DNA of 64,000 bases from Xylocopa sonorina (Eukaryota > Arthropoda > Insecta > Hymenoptera > Apidae), in assembly GCF_050948175.1 (NCBI RefSeq), contig NC_135194.1:10532033-10596032 (forward strand), written 5' to 3'. Both the position numbers and the translations under genes were made by a program. Position 1 is the stretch's first letter, and each line of letters starts with the position of its first letter. The notes under the pieces are model-generated. The model searched no databases, was not told where the DNA came from, and saw only the letters and a list, made by a program, of their open reading frames with translations. This document shows, piece by piece, positions 1 to 12,201 of this stretch.

Positions 1-3000
1 ATTAAAAATGCAAATAATAATAAATCGACCTACTTCTCGACACGTTTGACACGCATACTTTGCAATTACCTCGACGAAATGGCCATTATATCTATGAAGT
101 TCGCAAATTACCTCCTTTGCGACAATTCATCGGAATAGCGACTGTACGAATCCAAGTGGCGGACGTAAACCTCTTGTATTCGCTTGTGCACATCAAAGGG
201 ATGGAAGACGCTTTCCATCTGCCGCGGGGAAATTGTCAGGAAGCTAAAGCGTAATTGAGTTACGGGCGGTGAATGGCCAGGGATCAAATTTGTTTGCGAC
301 TCTGCTACATATATACCACATATTTTGATATTAATTATGTAGAAATAGGAGTAACGATTATAATCTCACTAGCAGCGACGCGAGCACACACTGTGCACAG
401 GCCACCCTGAAATGCGGTGCACGCGCGTATTTGCCCTCTCAACCCCGAAATACTGCAGCCATTTCCTCCTAGCTCCATCGTTCGACGAGAACGTTTGTCG
501 GTTGGTCCAGTATATTATATTAGAGAATATTGATACACACGTGCGAGTGACAAGCTTTGTTAGCCACATTAACTCGTGTTTCTGTTCCACTTCTTAATTT
601 CAACAAGATTGAAACAATTATCGTTCACATGCTAGCGATCGTGAATTCTAATGAAGATAACCTTCTTCAATTTTACATTACACCATGACCATGACGCAAA
701 CCTAGGCAAAAACTCGACGCTCGAGGAGCAAAAAAATGGCGACTTCCGGCCAAGTCTGATGGCGGCAAGACGAACGCAGTTCCTGCAGCGCTCTCGTCGC
801 GCTTCCACTTGGCTTCCTCCGCGGCTTTGACGCGCGACTTCCTGGGTGTCCCAGCTTCGCCAAGGGACGCTTGGTAACAGTAACGTGCCTTGGGTGTCGC
901 GCCTGCACCAGTCACTTCCCATTCGCGTCTACCAGGAAAATTCAAAGTCTGCTGGTGACGGAACAGAGGATGCCACGCCACCCGAGGTCCCATCTTTTCC
1001 CGCGATGCCACCGTCCACGATCTCCCATGGCAACTGAACCCGCGGCGTCTGCACACGACTCTGATCGTCGTCGCTGGGTACCAGCTCTCTCTGCGTTAAG
1101 GTCTGAAAAGGGAAAAATAGAGACCGCGACGCTGGGCTACGCTTTGGCGTCGTATCCTCTTTTCTTGTTCAGGTTATTACGTAGCTCTCGTGGAGAATGT
1201 TCGTTGCGTTACAGCTTTGACGTAGCCACTACGTAGTGGATTTACTTTGCTCGTTGTTTAATTACTGTTATAATATTATTATACTGCAGCACGTTTGGTG
1301 TTTTGTCTAAAGAGTAAACTAAACCACAAAGTTCTAAACCATTCAAAAATGGATAACCATCACTAACTAATGCAACAGAGACGACAATTCGAATTCGATT
1401 CGTTCCACGAAGCAGAAGTAGACATAGTGACATGCTCGAAGCCCGTTCCTCACCTTCAGCACCCATTCGAGCCTGTCCCACTGGGTGCAACAACGGGGCT
1501 AGCGCGATAGCGTCGTTCGCAGAGCGTGGTCGCTAATATTTCCGTGGGAAATCGTCCTCGGGAGGATTGGAAACGGAGGGATGTAAATTTAAACCGGGAC
1601 GCGAGGTCTATCGATGCGCCTCGCCGTCTCCCCTTTAATTTCGCTGATATTGCAGACGCGATCCAACCGAAAGGAGGAGGACCGCGCTCGAAGAGTCTCG
1701 TTTTATCGGCACACGAGGACCGATTGATGGTATTTATTGTGGACTGCGCGACTTGGCGGCCATTACGGTGACCATTTCCGCGAACAATCGGTAAATAGTC
1801 AAAAAGAGGCGAACGGAAGACGAACTCTTGTATTTCACCGGCTAAATTAATTGTTTGAAACTTTATTCCCGCTGTAATTTTTGTTGGCATCCTCCGCGCG
1901 TCGAAATTCGAGGTCGTAGGAATCCTTTTGCGGCGAGGCTGCTACGATTAAATTCGAATATCGTAAGCACAGGTCAGGAAATCAGGAAAAATTCATCTTT
2001 CGCATTTCTACAAAGATGTGCCCTGCGATCCTTCTCGTCTTTCCACGAGCGAAACGTAACTCGTTTCACGAAGCTGCATCGAGCGTTCTGTGATTGGAAA
2101 CTGGAGTGGAAGAAGTGATACCCTGCCTCTTCAATTTATTAAAAAATAAAGTATAGATGAATGTTCACTACCCTTGTCGTTAAAAATTGAAAGCACTCAG
2201 TAGAGAGGGATGATCTCATCCCAATCCCCTCCAAATCGAAACACGTAGCTATTAAAAATAATAATAAGCACAGACGCTTCAGAAAAATGGCAGACGAACG
2301 TATCTGTCGGCCATTTCACGATCGCTGGAACGAGCACGATCGGAACTAAACACAATCGTATATCAAACGCGATGATCCTCTCGTTGGAGGCAAGAAAATC
2401 GTTTCTACCACTTTAATCAAACATCCAGGGGTCTGCGCCCGCATAATGTATGTTCAAGGATGAAAGAGCGGTAGTTCAAACCGTTTGAACGTCCGCGGTC
2501 GCAAGGAGCCGACCGCTTCACCCTGTTTTTGCGCGGCCCGATCGATCTCGCTGCCTTTTGCCAGCCGCGGCTCTTTGTGCGGCCTCCGCGTGATCCCGAT
2601 GCCCGTGCAGAACCTTTGACCCGACCGTTTCTGTGATTATTACGCGTGCACCTTTCACTGTGCCCGTTGAAAGCCCCGTTTTTGGCCGCGAGCGCCGTCT
2701 TCCGCGATACGCGTCGCGCGCGCGGTTACGCTTTTCGAACGTCACGCCGATCCTCTGTGGAGCGCGTCGTCAAACATCATCGCAGTGGATCGGCACTTCT
2801 CGTACTTCAGCTGAACACCGTGAAAACCTGACGACGGCTGTGCCCATCGAGGCGTGCGCGGCGTGCATCGCAAAATGTTAAACCGCACGTGTAAGCACCC
2901 AGGGTGACTCATGGGTGCCCTTTTCTGGCCCGCGAGGGTGCGGATATTTCCAACAAATTTCTCGCCACACTTTCCTCGCACACTGTCGATTATATTTTTA

Positions 3001-6000
3001 GATATTATCCGAGATTGTGACCGAGGGAATGTTCTGGAAATTTTTTTTTTTAATCAACTTTTCGTTTCGAAGTACTTAAGGGTGCGTTTTCTGAAAATCG
3101 AGTGTTTTTCGCGACGAAAGTTGGGAGATAGAAGTTGGCGAATAAAGAGCGAGCTACTTCGTTAGTTGCTCGACAAATAGAACGGAATTGAAATTTGCTG
3201 AAGAGTCGAATAGACCACGTTTACGTACTTCCAGTGGTATTTGTATGAGTAGGAAGTTTCAGATTCTTCCGTTAGAAAACGTGAAAAATAGTATCCCTAC
3301 GATTGACAAGTAAGGTGCGTCTGGCATTTATAGAAGATATAACGCGTGGTTATCTGCTTATCCGTAAGCACAACACCCTTCGTCCCAAGATCGGGATTAA
3401 TTTCGTCCGTTCGTTAACGAAACGTGACAAGGAAACGCGTTCTAGCAGCGTCGCGGAGGGATTTTATAATCGGCTTAGCCGTAATTTACACTCGACGACA
3501 CTCGTTGCGGAATTTATTTACACGGGCACGGTATAATTTCCTGGCATTAATAACAAACCTCGACGTTGGCCTGTCGCGATGCGAAATGAGGGACGATTGT
3601 TTAAGAAGTATCAACGGCCGCCGGGCGATTAATCGACGCGTACGCCGTCAAACATTGTTATTACGGTGATTACGATTTAATGCTGCTGGCTGCGGCGTGG
3701 TCCCGCGTTATTATGTCTTTGTTTACTGGGGGTGAAATTAATGGGATCGATGGGAAGGCGCGAAAGTCGCGTGTGCATCCTAATTATTCTTCGAGTAATC
3801 CTCGACGCGTACGGGGCGGTTGTTACCGATAATTAATCATGCCGTCGTTATTGTTCCGCTATTCAACAGAGATTTCCCCCGTTTTGTCCGTGCGAGTCCT
3901 CCGTATCCTCTCGTCAAACGTGAAATTGTCGATAAAGTCACTGTGATTTTGATAGAAGCGTCTAAAATAGTTGTTTAAGAAATTAATCAATTTTAAACAT
4001 CGATGAAGAACGATTTGCGTGCTCAATTTTCTTCGCTGAGTTTCGTGTAATTTTTAATATCGCAGAATGTAAGCGAGTGGTTCGACATAAAGATTTGAAG
4101 TGTGAATTCAAACACCAATCGCGATGAGTCACCAATCTCGAATGCGTTAAGCAATCAACGAGCGATAAATCGCGACAAATACCAACCCCTAACGTAACTA
4201 ACTCGTCGCGTCACCTCGGGCAAGAAGCGTCCCTTTAATCAACGCAGATCTGCAGTCAAGCAACGCGTCCTAACTCTTTATTTTCCGCGACGCAGCCATC
4301 CTGAACGGATGAATCGTTGATCCTGATGAAAATCTGCGTTGAGTAGGCTTTATCAGCGACGGCGTTGTTGCCCGTTCATGAATGATGAAGCGGCAGCGCG
4401 CGCCAACCGCTTCGGCATTATTTAAGACGGAGGTAATACGATTTTAACGACGAGTTTCGATCCGCTTACGGTGGCTCTTGCCACCCGCTGCTGGAATTAA
4501 AATATATCGAATTTGGGAGGAATAATACTGGGGATGGGTGCGAGGCTGTCGATCAATTCCACCCTGCGCGGATGCAAGTCGCGTTTTGTAAATTTCATCG
4601 ATGCCTATTGAGACGATTACGATGCTATTTTTTATTTATCGAGGTTAATTGCTATTTTTACGTTATGGCTGGCTGGTTGAAATTTGCACTCGGGTGTTGT
4701 TCTGTTTAATATTTTACTTCTGCAAGTTTAATAACGATAGATGTTGCCAATAAAGAGCAAGTTCGGGGTTTATTTAATTATTTCTTTGAGAATTAAAATA
4801 TAATTAGATTCGACGAGTTTGATGTACATCGAGTGGAATCTAATCTAACCTTTATTACCGTCAGGGGGTTAATTTAAATTATTTCTCATCTATGTCATCA
4901 AATTTTGTTACATCTAAAGTGATTAATTTTAGGAATAATTTTAATCCTTAACATTATTCAAGTTTCTCTACACATTGATTTCGAATACACGTCTGTCTTA
5001 CAGAAAGCAATCGAATCTATTGCAACAATTCAACTAAACACAACTACATACACGGCTAAACATTCGCTACCCCTGCAATTTCCACCCTATTTCACCGTTT
5101 TTCTTTAATCTGCCTGCGAAACAAGGCAGAACCGAGACCCAGCCGAGGAACGTTGCCTCGAAAAACAAATAAGACGGTGATTCGGTGTTTTCTTTCTGTC
5201 GGTTCCCACACTCACCCCACTCAGCCCCAAATTTATCCACGATAGAAACGTATATTAATCCGCTCGCGGCGATGAACGCAAATATCCCCAGGAAAGCGTA
5301 CGTCGGTCGAGCAGAAAACAGCGTGCTCGCTTCGTTAAAATATCAAACGATATCGTCGGTGCGCGAGGTTGTTGCGTTTTGAAAACAAGAAAAACGGTCC
5401 GCTGTTGAAAGGCGCGCGCGTTTACGCGAGAAACGGCACGACGGTCCTGAGATAGTTTCGAGAACGTTTCCACGCACTTGTTTTCGAACTGGAAAGGGGC
5501 AGCGGGTCGTGGCGGGGAAGAAAAGAAAAAAAAACGGAGGAGAGGAAAAACCGCGAGGGAAAGTTTCGAAACAGTGTCAGGGAACGAGAGAGGTCGAGAG
5601 TGGGACTGGTCGGAAAAATTACGGACAGAGATGAACCGGGTAAATGAACCGGGGCTTTTTACGGGCCACCCCTTTCTTGGTTGACCGACTTCGCGACTTT
5701 TCACAGGCGTATATCAGGACGTCCCGAAGAAAGGGCTCGATAACGAAGACCCCGGGGTCCAGGCGAACAATTCGCGCGGCCATCCTCGTATCCACCCCCA
5801 TTTTTGCCGTGTCACATCCACATGGCCGGCTAAGCGAATGGGTAATTCATCGATGATCGCGATGGGCTCGTTATGCGCGATTCAACGGGTTCTTTGAGGA
5901 ACGCGACGTACAATTTTTGTTGAACCGAGCTGGTGCGTTTGTGGTTGACGATTGTACGATCGCAACCTTGCAATTGTTTCAGTATGTTTTAAGGTTGGAT

Positions 6001-6753
6001 TTTGCAACTAATTTTTCTATAAGAAAAGGTTGCGTTTACTTTCAAATACTTGTAAAGCATTAATATTGATTTAAAACTAAAAGTATTGAACAGAAATTAT
6101 CACTTTCCTTCGATTATTCATTGTTCAAATAATCAACTTTTTACTTCATCAATTATTATAATGCACACGACACAATTTTCGAACATACGCGTCAGGATTA
6201 TACGAAAAGCATAATTTACGTGTACAAATAGAAATTATACAGTTATTTTTCTCTTGCAAACTGTGTTCGACAAAATAAGACTAATTTAATAACGCGTATC
6301 CAGAACGTCAACGTGTAGATAGCTCGTCGATAACACGTGTATCGCGAACGTAGTTAACGCAAATAATTGCACGCGACGAAAGCGAAAAACATCGTTACAG
6401 ATTATTTAACAGTTAACAATCGGGGATGGGCAAACCGCGGAGTAATTCTCGTTCGAATAAATAAAGCTTATTCAAATACACGAAACGAAATGGTGCACTG
6501 TATGGATGTGCATGTAGGTTGTAATAAAAGTCAATCCATGTACCGTTGATGCAAGTTCTTATTATTCGCATTGCGTATGCGCATGCAACGGTACAACGCG
6601 GTTTCTCAGGTCACCCGCAATTGTTAATTCTTATCTGAAATTATTCTGACTTTATTTCAATTGTTTCATCTGATATTATTTACCAACATGGACGCGCGTT
6701 TTCGTGACAGAGCGTGTCGTGAGATGATAATCGATAGCATTTTTAGAACAATG
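1..6753. other. Noncoding stretch, no gene recognised
   Basis: Short ORFs on both strands overlap at random and show no domain, codon-use contrast or splice-site framing that would mark exons. About 700-1060 is a more GC-rich patch with an AAAATGGCGAC motif (733-743) resembling YY1/Pho sites. The rest alternates AT-rich and CpG-rich segments typical of hymenopteran introns and intergenic DNA. No RNA gene or mobile element was identified. Confidence 0.6.
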
Positions 6754-7298
6754 GCATCGACGCTAACATCTACAACTCGTTCATTACCGATTGTTCCGAT
6801 GCGCGGCTCGCAGACATCTTTAAAATCCATCGAACAGCTGAAAAATCGAGTCGTACTCGCAATTGCATCGACGCTAACATCTACAACTCGTTCATTACCG
6901 ATTGTTCCGATGCGCGGCTCGTAGACATCTTTAAAATCCATCGAACAGCTGAAAAATCGAGTCGTACTCGCAATTGCATCGACGTTAACATTTACAACTC
7001 ATTCATTACCGATTGTTCCGCGATGCACGAATCGCAAACATCTTTAAAATCCATCAAACAGCTGAAAAATCGAGTTGTACTCGCAATTGCATCGACGCTA
7101 GCATTTACAACTCGTTCATTACCGATTGTTCCGCGATGCACGAATCGCAGACATCTTTAAAATCCATCGAACAGCTGAAAAATCGAGTCGTACTCGCACT
7201 TACATCGACGCTAACATCTACAACTCGTTCATTACCGATTGTTCCGATGCGCGGCTCGCAGACATCTTTAAAATCCCTCGAACAGCTGGAAAAATCTG
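6754..7298. repeat. Minisatellite, five copies of a 111-113-bp unit
   Basis: Copies begin at 6754, 6865, 6976, 7089 and about 7202, each starting near GCATCGACGCTAACAT. Copies 1, 2 and 5 carry the variant GATGCGCGGCTCG. Copies 3 and 4 carry CGCGATGCACGAATCG, which is 2 bp longer, giving the order A-A-B-B-A. Each of the first four units ends with a small hairpin CGAGT-CGT-ACTCG. The 111-bp units would keep a 37-codon frame, but the 113-bp units shift it and ORFs end soon after, so this is read as a minisatellite and not a coding repeat. The last copy decays after about 7290. Confidence 0.9.
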
Positions 7299-7329
7299 GA
7301 ACAGAGTCGAACGAACGAACCGATTCCGT

Positions 7330-7350
7330 CGATCGAGTCGTACTCGATCG
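7330..7350. repeat. Perfect 9-bp hairpin at the minisatellite edge
   Basis: CGATCGAGT (7330-7338), a CGT loop, and ACTCGATCG (7342-7350) form a perfect inverted repeat. Its core is the same CGAGT-CGT-ACTCG hairpin found inside each minisatellite unit, so it is probably an extended relative of that part of the repeat. Confidence 0.8.
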
Positions 7351-10300
7351 AACGAAACCCCGCGGATAGGCTCCGTTTCGAAACGCGCGGCAAGACTGCG
7401 TTTACTAATACAAACGTTTGAGTAATGGGTTTAATCGGGCCGATGGCGGCCACGGGGCTTCACCTCGGACGTGCAGCTACGCGAAGATAAAGCGAAAATG
7501 CAGTATGAAAGCGGTCATTCGATTGATCGTCGAATTACACGGGACGCGGGGCCGGGTTCGCGCAATTATTGACTTTCGATCGGGCGGGGTTCAACGAATC
7601 CGCCGGAACGAAATTGCCGGGCTGCGCCGTGGCGCAGAAATTGATAGCACGCGCGTGCGAACCGGACGCGCGGCGTTTCATCATTGGGAAATTAGAGGTC
7701 CGTTTGCGAGGGCGTACTTTGGCGGCGCTGCTCCGCGCTTCCTCTTCCCGAGCGACGCTTCTTTGCTGTCGATCGAGAACGGGAACGCTTGTCGCGGGGT
7801 CGACTGGTCTTTTCGTTGCTATTGTTTCATTGGTCGTTCGAGAACGTTTGCTGGCTGTTTTCGAGGTAGCCATTATTAAAAATACCGGTTGGTTGACTGT
7901 TTTCAACTTGTGGATTTATTTCTGCTTGTTTAACGGGGAAGACATTCGTTTGTTTTTCAGTGTTTTCGTTGTATTGGTCGTGAGAATGTTTTTGGTATTA
8001 GTTCTTTTAAAAATAAATTGTATAATGGTCATTTTACATGGGATATCTCGTGGCCACACACGAAAGACAGCATGACCTTTTACTTCTGTGCTGTTCTAAT
8101 ATATTGTACCAATATTTCTATTTTAGAATTGAATAGTGAAATTAATTGGACAAACGAATCTTATGGGCTCCAAGTGGAATATATCAATGTTATCTAATAT
8201 AAATATGTAAGTTACCTGAAAGGGTTACCCGGATCGTAGCTTTATGGTAATGAATAGAATAAATCAAACGCGTAATAACGTATTACAAGTTTGAACTTTC
8301 ACGCGCAACCACTAAGATTAATAACAGTTGTTTCGAAATGGTGCATTAAGTGTTAAATTTATTACTCCAGATGCATTATTTACGATGCGTGTAATTTAGA
8401 TTATTACCTATTATTACGGTTATTACGTAGCATTGCGAACGATCGCGCATAAAATCGCTATTTCACACATTTTTTGACGACTGCAACAGTTTTTGATCTA
8501 CCAGCTCGACGAGAAGATTTATAACTTCCTGTTACTCATTGTCGGTTGCAAAATCGTGTTAGAGAATCATTTTATCGCAAATAAATTCGGTTCGCTAGAA
8601 TTATTAAAGCAGAGCGTTCATCCCGATTGAACGCATCTGCAATTCATTCATTTATTTACTCAATTCCGTGATTTTATGCAGAAGTAAAGCTGATGCATTT
8701 ATTAAAATTATTTACGTAGAAACTGAACGATAAACTCGGCCATTTATATCGCTAATAAACGCTTAAAATCGCGATCTACTTTCTTTTTACGTGATTCTCA
8801 ATCTGCGTCCAAAATGGCGACTTGACCATTCCGATTTCCACTTTACCAGCTCCAGCCAAGATTACACGCATCCGTCTCATTTATTGTGTAACAGGCGGCG
8901 TTTTTATTTATCGGCTGGTCCGCGGGAAATACAAGGCACGCGTTGCTCGTAAATAAACAGGTCCACCGAGTAGTGCGCGTTATAAAGATGTTACGCTAGA
9001 TTTAATGGGTTGCCCCCGACAAAGGAGCCGCGCTCGGTTTCCTTTAATATCGGCCCGAACACAACTCAGCGACGCGAATGGCTGACTTTCTCGAAAATAC
9101 TGCATGTTTTCGAAGATATACGCAGGTGGAAACCCGTGAAAGAGAGTGTCGCGGGGACATAAATCAGCCAGCGCGTTGATACTCCCGCCGCAGCGCGCGC
9201 GCGCGATTTTCCTTCGCCATTCTTTTTTCACCCCACGGACATTCGTTGTTCCAGCCGTAGCGTCGTTCTATAAGTAAGGTCGCTTTTTGTCCACGGTTTG
9301 ACAAACCCACACGACACGTTCACGAACCAACGTTCGCACGCGATGTCTCTCTCTCTCTCTTTGTACGACTTCGATGTAGCGACGGTTCCTCGACTCGAAT
9401 CAGTACAGCGCATGGTTATTTGCGATAATTTTTTTAACAGAAAAATCGACAGCATATATGTACAAAAATATTTATGGAGATTTGCAAGAATTTACTTCAC
9501 GTCTCACTGAATTCTATCTCGTTACTCGATTGAAACATACGAAGAGATACAGTTAAATCGCAAATGCATCCCCTATTTCTTTAGAACTCGAAACCAGATC
9601 GATACCATTATCAGTGTACGTAATAATAAATATATATAAAACGTAATAAGCAGTACGAGTTTACAGGTACCTCGGAGAACCGTGGAAAAAAATTGTTCGC
9701 GCGAGCCTCGACATCACGGCGGCGATAGCCGTATCCAGAGCGAGTCGCGTAAAAGGCGTATAAACTTCCATTAGACGTAAATGCGGAAATCGTGAATGGT
9801 ACGCGGCGCGGCGCGGAATTATCGCGAGATATTTACGATTTTGACAACAAGCACGACCATGTATCACGCGGGGCCGCCATAAATCGGCTAATCTCGGCGG
9901 CAACTCGATTCTCGGCCCGTGGAAACAACCAGCGTACACACCGCGCGGCCGTGCACGTTCGTGCACGCCGTTTACGTCGCTGCGCGATGGTTCGCCGGGA
10001 AAAATCCATATTATCGCCTGTATCCTTGACTCGTGGCACCGTGGGGCCGTGTTAAAATGCAGGCTGTTGAGGCGAGTCGAGGATGGCTGGATGGCGCTTG
10101 GCGAATTTCGTCGAGGACCGCCACGGGGGTGAAGACGACGGGTGGAGGAACGAAGCGTATCGGGCGGTCGTGTAGCTCGCGCAGCTTCCACGTCTCCGCA
10201 TTATTATTTTACACACCGTTTGCGTTTAATGAGTCGAATGGAAACGCAGCGCGCGGCAATTTGCGGATCCGGATGGCGTGCCACCCCTGAGCCCGCCCTC

Positions 10301-11130
10301 GCGGATCGCAGTTAGGAGTGGCGGGTCAAGTGGCGGGCTTTCGTGAAATTAATGAAAGATTTTTCGCGAAGTTGCCCCGCGAGCGGAGAAAAAGCTAAGG
10401 ACTGTGCGCTCGTCTTTTCAATCTTGCACCCTTCTTGTTTTTCTCTCTCTTTCTCTGTCTCCCTCCCTCCTTTCTTCTTCCGTTTTTCTACCTTTCTTGA
10501 TGCTCGCTCGGCTTAGCAAGAGGGTAGAACCGTAGCTTGTTTTCTGAGACGGGTTAATTCGATGTCCAATGAATATTATCGACTGCGAGGCAGAGCTCGT
10601 TGAGGCTGCGACAGTCTTCTGAGTAAAGGGTGCGCAGGGTGGAAACGTGTTTATTCTTCGAGACGCTTATTATGAGGTTCGATTAAAATTGTGGTTAAGT
10701 TACTGAAAGGTGGATAGAAGCAATGAGTATTTCTGCAGTAACGTGTTTCAAGTAGAAGTAACAACTGGTCCCACACTATGGCGTCGAGTGAAACTTAGGT
10801 CGTTCTTCTGTGGCGATCCTCAGACACTCGTCGCTGGGTCACTTGCTGTCTCCCACAAATCCTGGCTTCGTTTTTATTGCCTATTTTTTACAATTTTTTC
10901 TAAATATCAATAAAACGAAAAATTGCTTGAAATAGTTTATTACTTCTATTTTTCACGCGATCTTTAGTGAAAACATTATTACCAGCAGTTCGCAATGTGC
11001 AGAGTGATCCTCTAGTATCAGCTTCCTGAGATGTCAGCATTGCTGTAAATGGTGAAGCGTATTTCACAATAGCGTACAAACGCGAGCAATGATTCTGGTC
11101 TTACTGAGGCCACTAACATAAACGGGTAAT
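7351..11130. other. Noncoding stretch with simple repeats
   Basis: No gene is supported. It contains a near-perfect palindrome CTGCGCCGTGGCGCAG (7622-7637, one central mismatch), a TC microsatellite (9346-9361), a CpG-rich segment (about 9660-10150) and a pyrimidine tract (about 10440-10498). An AAAATGGCGAC motif lies at 8811-8821. ORFs here, including a 176-codon one on the - strand at 9661-10191, are arginine/proline/histidine-rich in the way shadow frames of CpG-rich DNA usually are. Confidence 0.6.
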
Positions 11131-11193
11131 GGTGGTCATCCAATGAGAAATGATGGCACGAGATAAAGCCACTTTCTATTGGACACCAGCACC
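11131..11193. other. Imperfect hairpin, pre-miRNA-like in size
   Basis: The arms GGTGGTCATCCAATGAGAAA (from 11131) and TTTCTATTGGACACCAGCACC (ending about 11193) pair imperfectly over about 22-25 bp, with paired blocks GGTG/CACC, CCAAT/ATTGG, AGAAA/TTTCT and TGGC/GCCA and small bulges. The size fits a pre-miRNA, but no known miRNA seed was recognised and hairpins of this quality occur by chance. Confidence 0.3.
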
Positions 11194-12185
11194 ACACGTC
11201 TGCGTTACTGAAGCTACTTGGAGCGGAATTATTGTTCGCGTTTCTACGTTCTATCTTTTTTAAAGTAATCTCGTTTTCAAAAGAATGTCGTTAACCGATT
11301 GGCACGAAGAAGATCAACGTTTTATGATAAAAGTGCCGCGGTCGTACTATTATAAAACTCAGGATCGTGGAAAGTTCCTCAATAACTCATTTCTTCTAAG
11401 GTTCCAACCAAAAAGGGGCTAATATTGATATTACTTGTTCCAGTTGCATAATTCATGCTGTACGAAGATCTTATTCATATCTTTCATCCATTTGGGTCAG
11501 TCTTGCCTACCAATGCCATTTATTCCCTCTAACGGATTAAAGAATGAGTCTGATAAAAGATTCGATGAAAAGACAATGTTTGAGACAGTATGCGCCCTTG
11601 CATTTCAATTCTTTAATATTCCATACATATAACGTCTAATTAACATTTACAGTAAGTTCGCAAACGTGACACGTTAAAACAAAATTATATTCAATTATCT
11701 TCGTTACTTTACTACGTATGTAAGCAAAAATGGAACGTGAACGACCAAAATATACCACGACAGAGACAGCAGCGAGCTGCCAGTCTCGAGTAAAATTCCG
11801 CAGACAAACGCGACTCCATCCTTCACCCCTTCTAATAGCTATCGATTCCTACGGATCGCGCGGAATTAGGTCTCGGATTTATTATCACAGTTCGTGCCGG
11901 CAAACCGTACGTGGCCCCGCGATGCGTAATTGGCTCGCTCGCGATCACGCAGCGGCGGTATTTTCAAGACTGTTACCATTCTGTTCTCCGTTCAAACACG
12001 GGAAGGCAAGCTGGCGCGGTAACAGCGTTCAGAGGCTACGCGTGGTCCATAATGGCGGCGAGCAACGTCCGCTCGGAGTGGAAGAGAACAGAGCAGGGAC
12101 GAAGAGAGAAAGGGAGAGGCTTCAGGAATCGAGGACGAAATAAATGAAATCGGCACGATTCAAAGAACGCCGTGTTGTCGAACGG

Positions 12186-12201
12186 CTGCGCCGCGGCGCA
12201 G
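12186..12201. repeat. Perfect 16-bp GC palindrome
   Basis: CTGCGCCGCGGCGCAG equals its own reverse complement. A copy differing at one base occurs at 7622-7637. The two share no obvious flanking similarity, so a shared binding site or chance in CpG-rich DNA are both possible. Confidence 0.8.

Noticed and set aside
6754..7298. Possible CRISPR-like array
   Set aside because: The units are contiguous and alike along their whole length, with no unique spacers, and the DNA is from an insect.
9661..10191. 176-codon frame on the - strand
   Set aside because: CpG-rich DNA opens frames by lack of stops. No domain, signal or splice context.
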